A stretch of 64,000 bases of DNA, taken from contig NZ_CALNVW010000031.1 of NCBI RefSeq assembly GCF_940670765.1, positions 248,001 to 312,000 on the forward strand, in the 5' to 3' direction. This DNA comes from Streptomyces sp. A 4/2. GTDB lineage: Bacteria; Actinomycetota; Actinomycetes; Streptomycetales; Streptomycetaceae. The translations under genes were made by a program, and so were the position numbers. Under the pieces are notes generated by a model. It worked only from the letters and a program-made list of their open reading frames with translations. It was not told the DNA's origin and ran no database searches. Shown in pieces: positions 40,294 to 49,523 of the stretch. Positions within the stretch are counted from its first letter, which is position 1. Each line of letters begins with the position of its first letter.

Positions 40294-42687
40294 TCAGCGC
40301 ATGCGCGCCAGCCGGTCCCGCAGCCGGCGCGCGTCGCGCAGCCGCTGTTCGTACGTCGCGCCCACCCCCAGCAGCAGAAGCCCCGCCAGGGCCGGTGCCA
40401 GCCAGCGGGGGAGTGCGCCGAGGACCTGGCCGATGTACGGCGCCAGCTCGTGCAGGGCGTCCAGCGCCAGCACCGCGCCGCCGAGCACGAGCAAGGCCTG
40501 CAGTCTCAGCCGCGCACCGGTCAGGGTGACGGCCAGCGCGGACACCCCCAGCAGGAGCGGACGCGGCCAGTACGGGTCGTCCTGGATGGCGAAGAGGCTG
40601 GGCGCGAACATCGCCACCAGGCCCGGCCCGTAGGCGGTCCAGGACGAAGCCTGCGGATCGCGGCGACGACGCAGCAGGCCGATCGCCAGCGCGGGCACGG
40701 CGACGGGCAGGGTGTACGCCTCCGGTACGGCGACCCCGGACGCCGAGAGCCGGATCCAGGTGGCCAGGACGAACAGGACGGGCGCCGCCGGGCCCACGGT
40801 GCGGCGCTCCGGGCGTACCGCGGTGCCCGCGACGATCACGGCGCACAGTGCCAGGACCGACGCGGCGGTCCCGGCGTCGCTCAGGGACAGCGCGATCGCC
40901 AGGAGGCCCGCGGCGGCCCCGGTGATCTCCACGGGCAGCGCGAGCGGGTGGTGGCGCAGCCGGGCGGCGAGCAGGGCAGCCGCGGCGGGAACCACCAGGA
41001 CGAGCAACGACGTCCGGTGCAGGGGAAGTTCGAGGGCCGCGCCCGCCGCACCGGCCAGCCCGGTCGCGTACGCCACGGCCGCACAAGCAGCGACGGTCCT
41101 GACGAGCCGTCCGGTGGCCACCGCCGCAGCGACGGCGAAGAGGGCGAGAAGTATGCCGAGCACGGTGAACGTGGCGGGCCGGGCGGCCAGTGCCAGGAAG
41201 GTGACGGTGAGTGCCCCCGTCAGCGCGCAGGCGAGTGCCGAGGCGGTGAACGCGGCGCCCTCGGGCCCACCAGGTCCCGGACGGCCCGCGAGCGCGAGGC
41301 ACGCCGCGGTCAGCGCCGTGTACAGCAGGACGGTCGCCGTATAGGGCAGCGCGAAGGCGACCGGCAGGACGAGGAGCGCCGCCCAGCCCAGGACGAGCGC
41401 GGAACAGGCGGCCCCGGTGCGCCATGTCCGCTCCGGTCCCGACCTGCGGCGGGCGAGGGCGAGGACCGCGGCGACGGTCAGCAGGGCCACCGGCGTCGCC
41501 GTCAGCCAGGGCCAGGCCCCGGACAGCTCCGCGGACCGGGGAGCCCCGGTCCAGGATCTGCCCGCCCAGGAGAGCGGTGTCACCACCGCGAGCAGGACCG
41601 GCGGCAGTGCCCAGACGGTCACCGCGGTCTGCACCCCGGCCGAAGCGCCGGTCAGCCCCCGCACCACGGGTCGCGGGAGCCGGGTGCGTACGGCCGCCAA
41701 CAGGGCAACGGCGCACAGCAGATGGACGACCGGCTCCCAGGTATCCGGGCAGACGGTCCGCGCCACCCCGCCGACCGCCGCGACGGCGGCCAGCCCGGCG
41801 ACCGCGGCGGGAAGGGGCGAGGACATCCGCCGGGCGGCGAACAGTGTGAGGACGGCAGCCGTCAGCAGCAGCGCCCCCGGAGCCGCCGCGTCGGCCGCCG
41901 TGTCCGCGTCGAAGGACAGCAGCCCGGCGGTCAGCAGGGCCCCGGCGCCCGTCAGTCCGGCGCCGGCGCAGCCGCAGAGGCGCACCGCGGCGCCCTTGCC
42001 CCACCAGGCGATCGCTCCGCCCACGACAGCTGTCAGCAGCAGCGCCCAGCTCGTCGTCAGCGCACCTGCGCCGACCGCGACCGACCACAGCGGCAGCGGC
42101 AACTGGGCGGCGACCGCCGCGGCGGGCAGCGGCAGCCCGAGGCGGCCGAGGACTGAGCCGTACCCGGCCCAGAGGAGGGCCAGTACGGCCGCGGCGCCCG
42201 CGGCGAAAGCGGCCCCGCCGGTGTCCGCGGCGGAGACCCGGTGCCACGCGTACGCGTCGAGGACCGTCAGCGCCAGACCGAGCCCGGCCAGCGCTTCGGC
42301 CGTCGAGGCGAGACCGCGGCGCAGCAGCGGGACCGGGGACACCAGGGCCAGGGAGGTCAGCACGCCCAGGACGCCGGCCCGGCCTCCGATGCCCAGATGG
42401 CCCCAACTGACCACGGTGAACGCGATCGCCGCGATCGTGAGCAGCAGCCCGCCGAGCGCCAGCAGCAGATTCTGCACGCCCGGCGGCGAGGTCTCGGGGC
42501 GCGGCGCCGCCCAGGCGGACCGGGGGACCGCGGGGCTCGGCGGGGCCTGCGGCCGGGGGACCCGCGACTGCAGGACGCTGATCAACCACGCCCTGCGGGC
42601 CAGCAACTGGGCTCTGCGTGCGTCGAGTTGCGCCAGCTCGTGGTCGAGGAACGCCAACTCCTCGGCCGGTGGCGGAACGTTCTCCAT
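40294..42687 (-). CDS. Large multi-spanning membrane protein, unknown
   Basis: A protein of about 797 residues. The first 45 residues are charged and helical (AEELAFLDHELAQLDARRAQ) and may form a short coiled coil. A Pro-rich linker follows, then more than 20 hydrophobic segments without enzymatic motifs. The C-terminus is basic (RRLRDRLARMR). ATG 42685-42687 is preferred; a GTG at 42720 would add 11 residues. The regular spans suggest a transporter or scaffold. No neighbours share its strand, and it lies exactly between two identical tRNA-Val genes. Confidence 0.85.
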   Translation of the reverse strand: MENVPPPAEELAFLDHELAQLDARRAQLLARRAWLISVLQSRVPRPQAPPSPAVPRSAWAAPRPETSPPGVQNLLLALGGLLLTIAAIAFTVVSWGHLGIGGRAGVLGVLTSLALVSPVPLLRRGLASTAEALAGLGLALTVLDAYAWHRVSAADTGGAAFAAGAAAVLALLWAGYGSVLGRLGLPLPAAAVAAQLPLPLWSVAVGAGALTTSWALLLTAVVGGAIAWWGKGAAVRLCGCAGAGLTGAGALLTAGLLSFDADTAADAAAPGALLLTAAVLTLFAARRMSSPLPAAVAGLAAVAAVGGVARTVCPDTWEPVVHLLCAVALLAAVRTRLPRPVVRGLTGASAGVQTAVTVWALPPVLLAVVTPLSWAGRSWTGAPRSAELSGAWPWLTATPVALLTVAAVLALARRRSGPERTWRTGAACSALVLGWAALLVLPVAFALPYTATVLLYTALTAACLALAGRPGPGGPEGAAFTASALACALTGALTVTFLALAARPATFTVLGILLALFAVAAAVATGRLVRTVAACAAVAYATGLAGAAGAALELPLHRTSLLVLVVPAAAALLAARLRHHPLALPVEITGAAAGLLAIALSLSDAGTAASVLALCAVIVAGTAVRPERRTVGPAAPVLFVLATWIRLSASGVAVPEAYTLPVAVPALAIGLLRRRRDPQASSWTAYGPGLVAMFAPSLFAIQDDPYWPRPLLLGVSALAVTLTGARLRLQALLVLGGAVLALDALHELAPYIGQVLGALPRWLAPALAGLLLLGVGATYEQRLRDARRLRDRLARMR

Positions 42688-42807
42688 GGTCCAGGAGTGT
42701 GGTCCGGGAACACCCGGCACGTATGCGCCCGAATACTCAGGCCGCGCTGAGTAGGTACGTACTCCCGCGACGGGCGGGGACGCTGCCGCCCGGCGGTCCT
42801 CAGGAGT

Positions 42808-42837
42808 TTGAAGGAAGCCCGGCGGGCCCTGTATGGT
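42808..42837 (+). promoter_or_regulatory. Promoter of the second tRNA-Val(CAC)
   Basis: TTGAAG (42808-42813) and TATGGT (42832-42837) are 18 bases apart and end 13 bases before the tRNA. Confidence 0.65.
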
Positions 42838-42850
42838 TCAGTCCGTTCCC

Positions 42851-42922
42851 GGGCGATTAGCTCAGTGGGAGAGCGCTTCGTTCACACCGAAGAGGTCACT
42901 GGTTCGAACCCAGTATCGCCCA
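42851..42922 (+). tRNA. tRNA-Val (CAC)
   Basis: Identical to 40082-40153: acceptor GGGCGAT/ATCGCCC, anticodon CAC. Confidence 0.96.
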
Positions 42923-42927
42923 CCGGG

Positions 42928-42961
42928 AAAGGCCGGTCCGTCATCGACGGACCGGCCTTTT
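42928..42961 (+). terminator. Terminator of the second tRNA-Val(CAC)
   Basis: Fifteen-base perfect arms AAAGGCCGGTCCGTC and GACGGACCGGCCTTT with a three-base loop and a short T-run follow the tRNA after five bases. Confidence 0.9.
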
Positions 42962-43086
42962 GTATGCCACGGCGGCCGGACGTGGTGGAGCGGGCTGTAC
43001 CCCGGTCCGGGTGCGCGCACCATGGTCCGGCCGGATCCGGCTGCCTAGCGTGAGGGGTATTCCGACCCTCACGAAGGAGTCCTCCT

Positions 43087-43263
43087 ATGACCTCCGTGTC
43101 CAAGTCCCTGCTGTGGCTGCTCCTGATCGCCGGCCTCGCGGGCAACGTCTTCCTGAACTTCGCCGTGGAGGACGGCCCGCTGCAGATCGTGCTGGGCGCG
43201 CTCTGCGGGGTGTGCGCCCTGGGGGCGATCGCCGGGCTCGTCGTCCGGCACAGGGCCCGCTGA
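43087..43263 (+). CDS. 58-residue membrane protein, unknown
   Basis: ATG at 43087 lies seven bases after AAGGAG, an excellent ribosome-binding site. The product has two hydrophobic spans (LLWLLLIAGLAGNVFLNF and LQIVLGALCGVCALGAIAGL) joined by VEDGP and ends in a basic VRHRAR. Codon bias is strongly Streptomyces-like. It ends 22 bases before the convergent exonuclease gene. Function is unknown; hairpin-like two-span peptides of this size are often subunits or modulators of membrane complexes. Confidence 0.75.
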   Translation: MTSVSKSLLWLLLIAGLAGNVFLNFAVEDGPLQIVLGALCGVCALGAIAGLVVRHRAR

Positions 43264-43285
43264 CGCCACCCCGGGTCGCACGGGG

Positions 43286-44011
43286 TCAGGCCACCGCGGA
43301 CAGTTCGGTCCGCAGCGGCCACGCGGGATCCACGGCCTCCGGGGTTCCCTGGCGGGTGAACCAGGCCTGGAGACCACGGGCCTGGGCCGCGTGCCAGCTC
43401 GTCTGGAGCGCGTGCAGTTCACCCGGCGTCAGCCGCTCCAGACCGGCGGCGAACCGGCGCCCTATCGCCCGTACCAGCTCCAGCGAGGCCGTCGCGTCCG
43501 CCGCCGCGTCGTGGGCGCCGTCCAGCGGGATCTCGTACTGCTCGCACAGATCGGTCAGGGCGCGGTGGCCCTTGCGGTAGCGGTCCAGGTGCGTGTCGAG
43601 GACGCTCGGGTCCAGGACGCGCAGCGGTGACTCACCCAGGTACCGGTCCAGCGACGAGGCGCGGTGGCGCCTCAACTCCCGGTCCAGCAGGGTGAGATCG
43701 AAGGGGGCATCCATGACGACCAGGGGGCGTCCCGCGGCGCACTGCTCAGCTATCCCCTTGGCTATCTCCGCGACCACGGGCGACGGCCAGCGGCCGTTGC
43801 GCTGCAGATGGAGATCGGTCAGCCCGTGTATCCCGGTGGCGCCCGCGGGCACCGGGACCCCCGGGTTCACCAGCCAGCGGGTGATGCGGGGCCGCCCTCC
43901 CGGGGCGTCCTGGAGGATCAGCGCGGCAGAGACGATGCGGTCCCTCTCGACGTCCACGCCCGTCGTCTCGGTGTCAAAAGCGGCCAGAGGTCCTTCGAAC
44001 CAGCACGGCAT
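43286..44011 (-). CDS. DEDDh 3'-5' exonuclease (DnaQ-like)
   Basis: A 241-residue exonuclease of the DNA polymerase III epsilon fold. Exo I is LAAFDTETTG (Asp13, Glu15), Exo II is around VVMDAPFDLTLLDREL, and Exo III is GAHDAAADATASLEL, containing the His and last Asp. A C-terminal region of about 60 residues is not part of the fold. It may proofread or trim RNA/DNA as a free enzyme. ATG at 44009-44011 follows GAGGAG by seven bases; a longer frame upstream is not coding. Confidence 0.9.
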   Translation of the reverse strand: MPCWFEGPLAAFDTETTGVDVERDRIVSAALILQDAPGGRPRITRWLVNPGVPVPAGATGIHGLTDLHLQRNGRWPSPVVAEIAKGIAEQCAAGRPLVVMDAPFDLTLLDRELRRHRASSLDRYLGESPLRVLDPSVLDTHLDRYRKGHRALTDLCEQYEIPLDGAHDAAADATASLELVRAIGRRFAAGLERLTPGELHALQTSWHAAQARGLQAWFTRQGTPEAVDPAWPLRTELSAVA

Positions 44012-44222
44012 GTCCCAACTCCTCGCGCTCACTCGGCAGATGGCGTGCGACAGCTGCACGATTCGGTGATACCCGGCTGTTTGCCGCATACGCCCGCCCG
44101 GGACGACCCGGGTGGGCCGCGCCCGCCCCGGGATCGCGCGGACGGCGAAGCCGCGATCGTGGCGCAGCTCACATCCGGCTGCGGATCGCACCGGCTCGCG
44201 CGGGTGGGGACGCACAACCGTT

Positions 44223-44252
44223 TCGCAAACCGCGCCCCGGGCTCGGTACGAT
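44223..44252 (+). promoter_or_regulatory. Candidate thrS promoter
   Basis: TACGAT at 44247-44252 is a fair -10. TCGCAA at 44223-44228, 18 bases upstream, is a weak -35. No T-box-like leader was seen in the 50 bases to the start codon. Confidence 0.35.
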
Positions 44253-44301
44253 TCAGACGCGCAGCGTTCCGCTGGCGCACCCCCTGAGTCAGGAGAGACC
44301 G

Positions 44302-46287
44302 GTGTCAGACGTCCGTGTGGTCATCCATCGCGATTCCGAGCGGGAAGAGCGCGTGGTGACGACGGGCACTACGGCAGCCGAGCTCTTCACCGGCGAGCGC
44401 AGCATCGTGGCGGCCCGGGTGGCCGGTGAGCTGAAGGACCTGTCGTACGCCGTGGTCGACGGCGACGAGGTCGAGCCCGTCGAGATCTCCTCCGAGGACG
44501 GCCTGGCCATCCTGCGCCACTCCACCGCGCACGTCATGGCCCAGGCCGTGCAGGAGCTCTTCCCCGACGCGAAGCTCGGCATCGGCCCGCCGATCAAGGA
44601 CGGCTTCTACTACGACTTCGACGTCGAGCGGCCGTTCACCCCCGAGGACCTCAAGGTCATCGAGAAGAAGATGCAGGAGATCCAGAAGCGCGGCCAGCGC
44701 TTCTCGCGCCGGGTCACCACGGACGAGGCCGCCCGCGAGGAGCTGGCCTCCGAGCCGTACAAGCTGGAACTCATCGGCCTCAAGGGCTCCGGCGCGGTCG
44801 AGAACGCCGACGACGGCGCGAATGTCGAGGTGGGCGGCGGCGAGCTGACCATCTACGACAACCTCGACCCGAAGACCGGCGAACTGTGCTGGAAGGACCT
44901 CTGCCGGGGGCCGCACCTGCCGACCACCCGGAACATCCCGGCGTTCAAGCTGATGCGCAACGCCGCCGCCTACTGGCGCGGCAGCGAGAAGAACCCGATG
45001 CTCCAGCGCATCTACGGCACCGCGTGGCCGACCAAGGACGAGCTGAAGGCGCACCTGGAGTTCCTGGAGGAGGCCGCCAAGCGCGACCACCGCAAGCTCG
45101 GCAACGAGCTGGACCTCTTCTCCTTCCCCGACGAGATCGGCCCCGGTCTCGCGGTCTTCCACCCCAAGGGCGGCATCATCCGCCGGGCCATGGAGGACTA
45201 CTCGCGGCGGCGCCACGAGGAGGAGGGCTACGAGTTCGTCTACAGCCCGCACGCGACCAAGGGCAAGCTCTTCGAGAAGTCCGGCCACCTGGACTGGTAC
45301 GCCGACGGCATGTACCCGCCCATGCAGCTCGACGACGGGGTGGACTACTACCTCAAGCCGATGAACTGCCCGATGCACAACCTGATCTTCGACGCGCGCG
45401 GACGTTCCTACCGTGAACTGCCGCTGCGCCTCTTCGAGTTCGGCACGGTGTACCGGTACGAGAAGTCGGGTGTCGTCCACGGCCTGACCCGCTCGCGCGG
45501 CTTCACCCAGGACGACGCGCACATCTACTGCACCAGGGAGCAGATGGCGGAGGAGCTGGACAGGACGCTCACCTTCGTCCTGAACCTGCTGCGCGACTAC
45601 GGCCTGACCGACTTCTACCTGGAGCTCTCCACCAAGGACCCGGAGAAGTTCGTCGGCTCGGACGAGGCGTGGGACGAGGCCACCGAGACGCTGCGCCAGG
45701 TCGCCGAGAAGCAGGGCCTGCCGCTGGTCCCGGACCCGGGCGGCGCCGCGTTCTACGGCCCGAAGATCTCGGTGCAGTGCAAGGACGCCATCGGCCGCAC
45801 CTGGCAGATGTCGACCGTGCAGCTCGACTTCAACCTGCCGGAGCGCTTCGACCTGGAGTACACCGGCCCGGACGGCACCAAGCAGCGCCCGGTCATGATC
45901 CACCGTGCCCTGTTCGGTTCCATCGAGCGCTTCTTCGCGGTGCTCCTGGAGCACTACGCGGGCGCCTTCCCGGTCTGGCTGGCCCCGGTCCAGGCGGTCG
46001 GTATCCCGATCGGCGACGCGCACATCCCGTACCTCCAGGAGTTCGCCGCCAAGGCGAAGGCCAAGGGGCTGCGGGTCGACGTGGACGCCTCGTCGGACCG
46101 GATGCAGAAGAAGATCCGCAACCAGCAGCGGGCCAAGGTGCCCTTCATGATCATCGCGGGTGATGAGGACATGGCCAACGGCGCCGTGTCGTTCCGCTAC
46201 CGCGACGGATCGCAGGAGAACGGCATCCCGGTCGAGGACGCCATCGCCAAGATCCAGAAGGCCGTGGAGGACCGCGTCCAGGTCTGA
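44302..46287 (+). CDS. thrS: Threonyl-tRNA synthetase
   Basis: A 661-residue class IIa synthetase. Residues about 1-62 are the TGS domain, followed by the second additional domain with the editing-site-like HSTAHVMAQA. The catalytic core has the zinc ligand in MNCPMHNLIF, motif 2 in EFGTVYRYEKSGVVHGLTR, and motif 3 in IHRALFGSIERFFAVLLEH. The C-terminal anticodon-binding domain begins PVWLAPVQAVGIPIG. GTG at 44302 follows AGGAGAG. It is upstream of an HIT-family gene and the PI lipid genes, as in mycobacteria. Confidence 0.98.
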   Translation: MSDVRVVIHRDSEREERVVTTGTTAAELFTGERSIVAARVAGELKDLSYAVVDGDEVEPVEISSEDGLAILRHSTAHVMAQAVQELFPDAKLGIGPPIKDGFYYDFDVERPFTPEDLKVIEKKMQEIQKRGQRFSRRVTTDEAAREELASEPYKLELIGLKGSGAVENADDGANVEVGGGELTIYDNLDPKTGELCWKDLCRGPHLPTTRNIPAFKLMRNAAAYWRGSEKNPMLQRIYGTAWPTKDELKAHLEFLEEAAKRDHRKLGNELDLFSFPDEIGPGLAVFHPKGGIIRRAMEDYSRRRHEEEGYEFVYSPHATKGKLFEKSGHLDWYADGMYPPMQLDDGVDYYLKPMNCPMHNLIFDARGRSYRELPLRLFEFGTVYRYEKSGVVHGLTRSRGFTQDDAHIYCTREQMAEELDRTLTFVLNLLRDYGLTDFYLELSTKDPEKFVGSDEAWDEATETLRQVAEKQGLPLVPDPGGAAFYGPKISVQCKDAIGRTWQMSTVQLDFNLPERFDLEYTGPDGTKQRPVMIHRALFGSIERFFAVLLEHYAGAFPVWLAPVQAVGIPIGDAHIPYLQEFAAKAKAKGLRVDVDASSDRMQKKIRNQQRAKVPFMIIAGDEDMANGAVSFRYRDGSQENGIPVEDAIAKIQKAVEDRVQV

Positions 46288-46301
46288 TCCGCGCCGTGCG
46301 G

Positions 46302-46338
46302 GAGGCCTCCGGAGAGCTACTGGCTCTCCGGAGGCCTC
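46302..46338. terminator. thrS terminator overlapping the channel gene end
   Basis: Sixteen-base perfect arms GAGGCCTCCGGAGAGC and GCTCTCCGGAGGCCTC with a five-base loop follow thrS by 14 bases. The right arm encodes the last residues of the convergent channel gene, whose stop codon is at 46317-46319. Confidence 0.85.
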
Positions 46339-46985
46339 TTCTCGTCCTCCCGTGCGAACACCTGCAGCAGCCACGAGGAGAACGAACCGGTCACCGCTCC
46401 CAGCAGCGCGATACCGCACCCCATCATGGCCACGGCGATCACGCGTCCCCATGGCGTCACCGGGGTCACGTCGCCGTATCCGACCGTCGAGAGAGTGGCG
46501 GCGGCCCACCACACGGAGTCCCCGAAGGTACGGATGGTGGCGCCGGGTGCGGAGTGCTCGCAGTTGTAGACGGCGAGGGCGCCGGCGAAACCGAGCAGCA
46601 GGGCCGACAGGCCCGCATAGGAGATCACCCGGCCCTGGAGGCTCAGCCGCGGCTCCTCCCGCCTCTGCTGTACGGCGGTGTAGATCTTCACCAGACGCAG
46701 GGGCCGCAGCAAGGGCAGGATCAGCACCACCGTGTCCAGCCAGTGCGACCGCACGAAGCGCACGCCCTGGCGGCTCAGTACCAGCCGCACCGCGTAGTCC
46801 GCCGCGAAGACCAGCCAGGTCGCCAGGGTCAGGGCGAGGGCGAGGTCCCGCCAGACCGGGTCGGCTCCCCGCGCCAGTACGCGGACCGCGTAGCAGGCGA
46901 GAAAGAGCAGCGAGGCCGCGAACAGCGGCCCTTCCGTGCGCTGTTCCCAGCGGGGCAGCCGCCTGTCGGGCTCCGGGAGGTCCAT
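46317..46985 (-). CDS. Voltage-gated-like potassium channel
   Basis: A 222-residue protein with six hydrophobic segments. The selectivity filter TVGYGD is at residues 167-172 in ATLSTVGYGDVTP, and a basic S4-like segment reads LLRPLRLVKIYTAVQQRREE. It is a compact Kv/KvAP-type channel with no RCK or nucleotide-binding domain. The ATG at 46983-46985 gives a normal N-terminus; the frame runs further upstream over the divergent HIT gene and is not coding there. It interrupts the otherwise conserved thrS-HIT neighbourhood. Confidence 0.9.
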   Translation of the reverse strand: MDLPEPDRRLPRWEQRTEGPLFAASLLFLACYAVRVLARGADPVWRDLALALTLATWLVFAADYAVRLVLSRQGVRFVRSHWLDTVVLILPLLRPLRLVKIYTAVQQRREEPRLSLQGRVISYAGLSALLLGFAGALAVYNCEHSAPGATIRTFGDSVWWAAATLSTVGYGDVTPVTPWGRVIAVAMMGCGIALLGAVTGSFSSWLLQVFAREDEKRPPESQ

Positions 46986-47052
46986 CGGCACAGCATCGCC
47001 GCAGTGTCTGCCCCCGGTGCCCCGGCGACACGTTCCGAACGGGGGAAGCCAT

Positions 47053-47607
47053 ATGCTGCACTGCATGACGAGTGAGCCGGAGCAGCAGATCGGAGTGGGG
47101 ACGCAGGACGCGTTCCAGCGCCTGTGGACGCCCCACCGGATGGCGTACATCCAGGGGGAGAACAAGCCGAGCGGGTCGGACTCGGGCGACTGTCCGTTCT
47201 GCTCGATCCCGTCGAAGTCGGACGAGGACGGGCTCGTCGTCGCGCGCGGGCAGCATGTGTACGCGGTGCTCAACCTCTACCCGTACAACGGCGGGCACCT
47301 CATGGTCGTGCCGTTCCGCCACGTCGCCGACTACACGGACCTGGACGCCGCGGAGACCGCCGAGCTGGCCGAGCTGACCAAGCGGGCGATGACCGCGCTG
47401 CGCACGGCTTCCGGTGCGCACGGGTTCAACATCGGTATGAACCAGGGGGAGTCCGCAGGGGCGGGCATCGCCGCGCACTTGCATCAGCACGTCGTGCCCC
47501 GCTGGGGTGGCGACACCAACTTCATGCCGGTCGTCGGGCACACCAAGGTGCTGCCGCAGCTGCTGGCCGACACCCGGGCGATGCTCGCCGCCGCCTGGCC
47601 GGAGTGA
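47053..47607 (+). CDS. HIT-family nucleotide hydrolase/phosphorylase (AP4A phosphorylase-like)
   Basis: A 184-residue HIT protein. The catalytic triad HLHQH is at residues 142-146, with CPFC at 47-50 providing a zinc knuckle, and YPYNGGHLMVVPFRH is the conserved central block. The mycobacterial protein at the same place beside thrS and pgsA is an AP4A phosphorylase; that role is inferred here. ATG at 47053 follows GGGGGAAG; ATG at 47065 is an alternative start four codons later. It is on the same strand as thrS. Confidence 0.9.
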   Translation: MLHCMTSEPEQQIGVGTQDAFQRLWTPHRMAYIQGENKPSGSDSGDCPFCSIPSKSDEDGLVVARGQHVYAVLNLYPYNGGHLMVVPFRHVADYTDLDAAETAELAELTKRAMTALRTASGAHGFNIGMNQGESAGAGIAAHLHQHVVPRWGGDTNFMPVVGHTKVLPQLLADTRAMLAAAWPE

Positions 47608-47612
47608 GCGGG

Positions 47613-47640
47613 CCCCGGGGCCGCTGAGGAAGCCCCGGGG
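47613..47640. terminator. Weak hairpin between the HIT gene and the next gene
   Basis: CCCCGGGG occurs at 47613-47620 and 47633-47640, self-complementary arms with a 12-base loop, between two convergent genes. Confidence 0.4.
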
Positions 47641-47666
47641 TGCCGCAGCGCTCCGGCGGCGCGGTG

Positions 47667-49334
47667 TCAGGCGTCGTAGACGTCGGCCTTGCGCGGTGTC
47701 GGGTCCTGGACCAGTCCGCTGAGGACCATCGACCGGTTGGTGAAGGCGTCGGTGTTCACGCCGTGCTCGTCCAGGACGCGCATCGCCGCCGTGTGCACCG
47801 CGCGCAGTACGGGCGTGGCCGCGCGCATCGCGTCGTCGGCCATGAAGCGGTGCCGCCAGGGCTTGTCGGCCCAGGCGTGCCGCATACCGAACGGCTCGGG
47901 CAGGGTGATCTTCCCGCCGCAGAAGTCGAGGACGGGCGGGAACCAGGTCAGCGGGGCGCGGGCGGCGAGGCGGACCACCTCACGGGTCTCGACCAGCGGC
48001 AGGTTCACCTCCCGCGTCTCCCAGAACTTGACCGCCTTGTTGACCTGCTTGGTCTTGGCCGCGGGCTTGGTGGTGAACAGCGAGTGCACCGGGCCGAGCG
48101 CGTGGCCGGTGACCTCGATGCGCAGGGTCTCGTGGAGCACCGTGACGGTGATCATCATCGTGATCACCAACTGGCCGTCCCAGAGCGTGAACTGCACGCC
48201 CAGATAGTGGCGGTCACCGCTGCCGAACTGCTGCTCGTTGCAGATCCGCTGTATCTCGTGGCCCTTGATCTGGAAGGCCTCGACGTCCTCGCCGTCGGGC
48301 CTGCTCACCTCACCGGCGTTCTCCCCGACGGGGGCCACGATCCAGTGCTTGACGGAGGGGGCCGGGAAGCCGCCGGTGTGCAGCGGGCCGCGCTCCAGCA
48401 TCCGCAGCCGGTCGTGGATCGCCCGGATGACGTCCCAGCTGCGGAATCCGTGGATCTCGGTGCCGGCCTCGCGGGGCACGAGCTCCTCGGCGAGCTGCCA
48501 ACTGCCCCAGCGGGTGCCCATGCCGAGTATCCCCTTGGGCCCCGCGTAGAAGACCGAGTTGGACTGCTGCTCGGCGGTCAGCTTGGCCAGCGACTGGCGC
48601 AGCTGCTCGGCCGCCGTCTCGGTGGGGTTGCGCGGTACGGCCTCGGGGATCTTCGCGCCGACGCCGCCGCCGGAGAGCAGATTGTCCCAGCGCGCCCGCA
48701 GGTCCTTGGCCGTCGTCTCACAGATCCGCCGGGCACAAACCCAGCCGATGACCGGAGCGACGAACATCGCCCTGAGGTACAGCGCCCCGATGCCGCCGAA
48801 CGGCAGTTTCACCAGGAAGATGACCACGACCCCGCCGACAGCCACCAGCAGGGTGGTGCCCAGCGCGCCCGCGCGGCGGTTCTGGGCCCCGGCAAGGGTC
48901 CGCCGCAGCTGGAAGACGCCCAGCCAGAGCAGCAGCCCCGGCAGGAAGACCAGGCCGAACACGGCCATCACCACAGTGAGTTTGGTGTCGCGTTCCTTAC
49001 GGATCCGGGTGGCCGCCAGGCAGTGCTCCACCACCGTCTGGGGCTCGGTCCCGAAGGACTGGATGAGCGCCTTGCGGGTGCCGCCGAGCATCCGTACCTG
49101 CACGGCGCGGGAGAAGGACTCGCCCAGATTCGGCTCGAAGAGCGAGAACTTGCCCTTCTTCACATCCGTCTTGTGCCACTCGCTGTTGGCTTTGAGTATG
49201 TCCTCGACCGGGCTGTCACGGTACGCAGCCGAGGCGAGGGCATGGGTCGCAGCGGTCTGACCCGCTGACCCCTGGAGCGGGACCTGTGCTCCCGGAATGA
49301 AATCGAATCCGTCGTTCGCCACCGCTGCCCCCAT
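47667..49334 (-). CDS. Membrane protein of unknown function
   Basis: A protein of about 555 residues. Two to three hydrophobic segments (about residues 118-140, 158-178 and 185-205) are followed by a roughly 300-residue soluble region rich in aromatic and charged residues. No catalytic motif is recognised. The start is uncertain: ATG at 49332-49334 has no ribosome-binding site, whereas GTG at 49320-49322 follows GGGGG by five bases. The conserved look of the soluble part suggests an enzyme or signalling domain. It lies between the HIT and EF-G-like genes on the opposite strand. Confidence 0.7.
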   Translation of the reverse strand: MGAAVANDGFDFIPGAQVPLQGSAGQTAATHALASAAYRDSPVEDILKANSEWHKTDVKKGKFSLFEPNLGESFSRAVQVRMLGGTRKALIQSFGTEPQTVVEHCLAATRIRKERDTKLTVVMAVFGLVFLPGLLLWLGVFQLRRTLAGAQNRRAGALGTTLLVAVGGVVVIFLVKLPFGGIGALYLRAMFVAPVIGWVCARRICETTAKDLRARWDNLLSGGGVGAKIPEAVPRNPTETAAEQLRQSLAKLTAEQQSNSVFYAGPKGILGMGTRWGSWQLAEELVPREAGTEIHGFRSWDVIRAIHDRLRMLERGPLHTGGFPAPSVKHWIVAPVGENAGEVSRPDGEDVEAFQIKGHEIQRICNEQQFGSGDRHYLGVQFTLWDGQLVITMMITVTVLHETLRIEVTGHALGPVHSLFTTKPAAKTKQVNKAVKFWETREVNLPLVETREVVRLAARAPLTWFPPVLDFCGGKITLPEPFGMRHAWADKPWRHRFMADDAMRAATPVLRAVHTAAMRVLDEHGVNTDAFTNRSMVLSGLVQDPTPRKADVYDA

Positions 49335-49523
49335 CGCCGCACGCAACCGCTGCTGCGGCTGTTCCCCACTGCCGGGCCCCGCACACCTCCCGGACCCTGT
49401 CCACCTGGTGGGCCCGGTACACCTGCTGAGCTGGGACCACAGCGTATCGGGGACGCTCCTCGTCCGTCATGGGACAACGGAATACCCACCACCGCAAGGT
49501 GATTGAGTGCCTGTCACCGTCAA

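Noticed and set aside
40096..42156. A 686-codon plus-strand frame starting inside tRNA-Val.
   Set aside because: It is the shadow of the large membrane protein on the other strand and begins in a tRNA; composition is Arg/Gly/Gln-rich with no domain.
40082..42922. Integrative element bounded by tRNA-Val repeats.
   Set aside because: No integrase, excisionase or other mobile gene lies between the two tRNA copies.
44253..44301. T-box leader of thrS.
   Set aside because: The gap is too short and no T-box core was seen.
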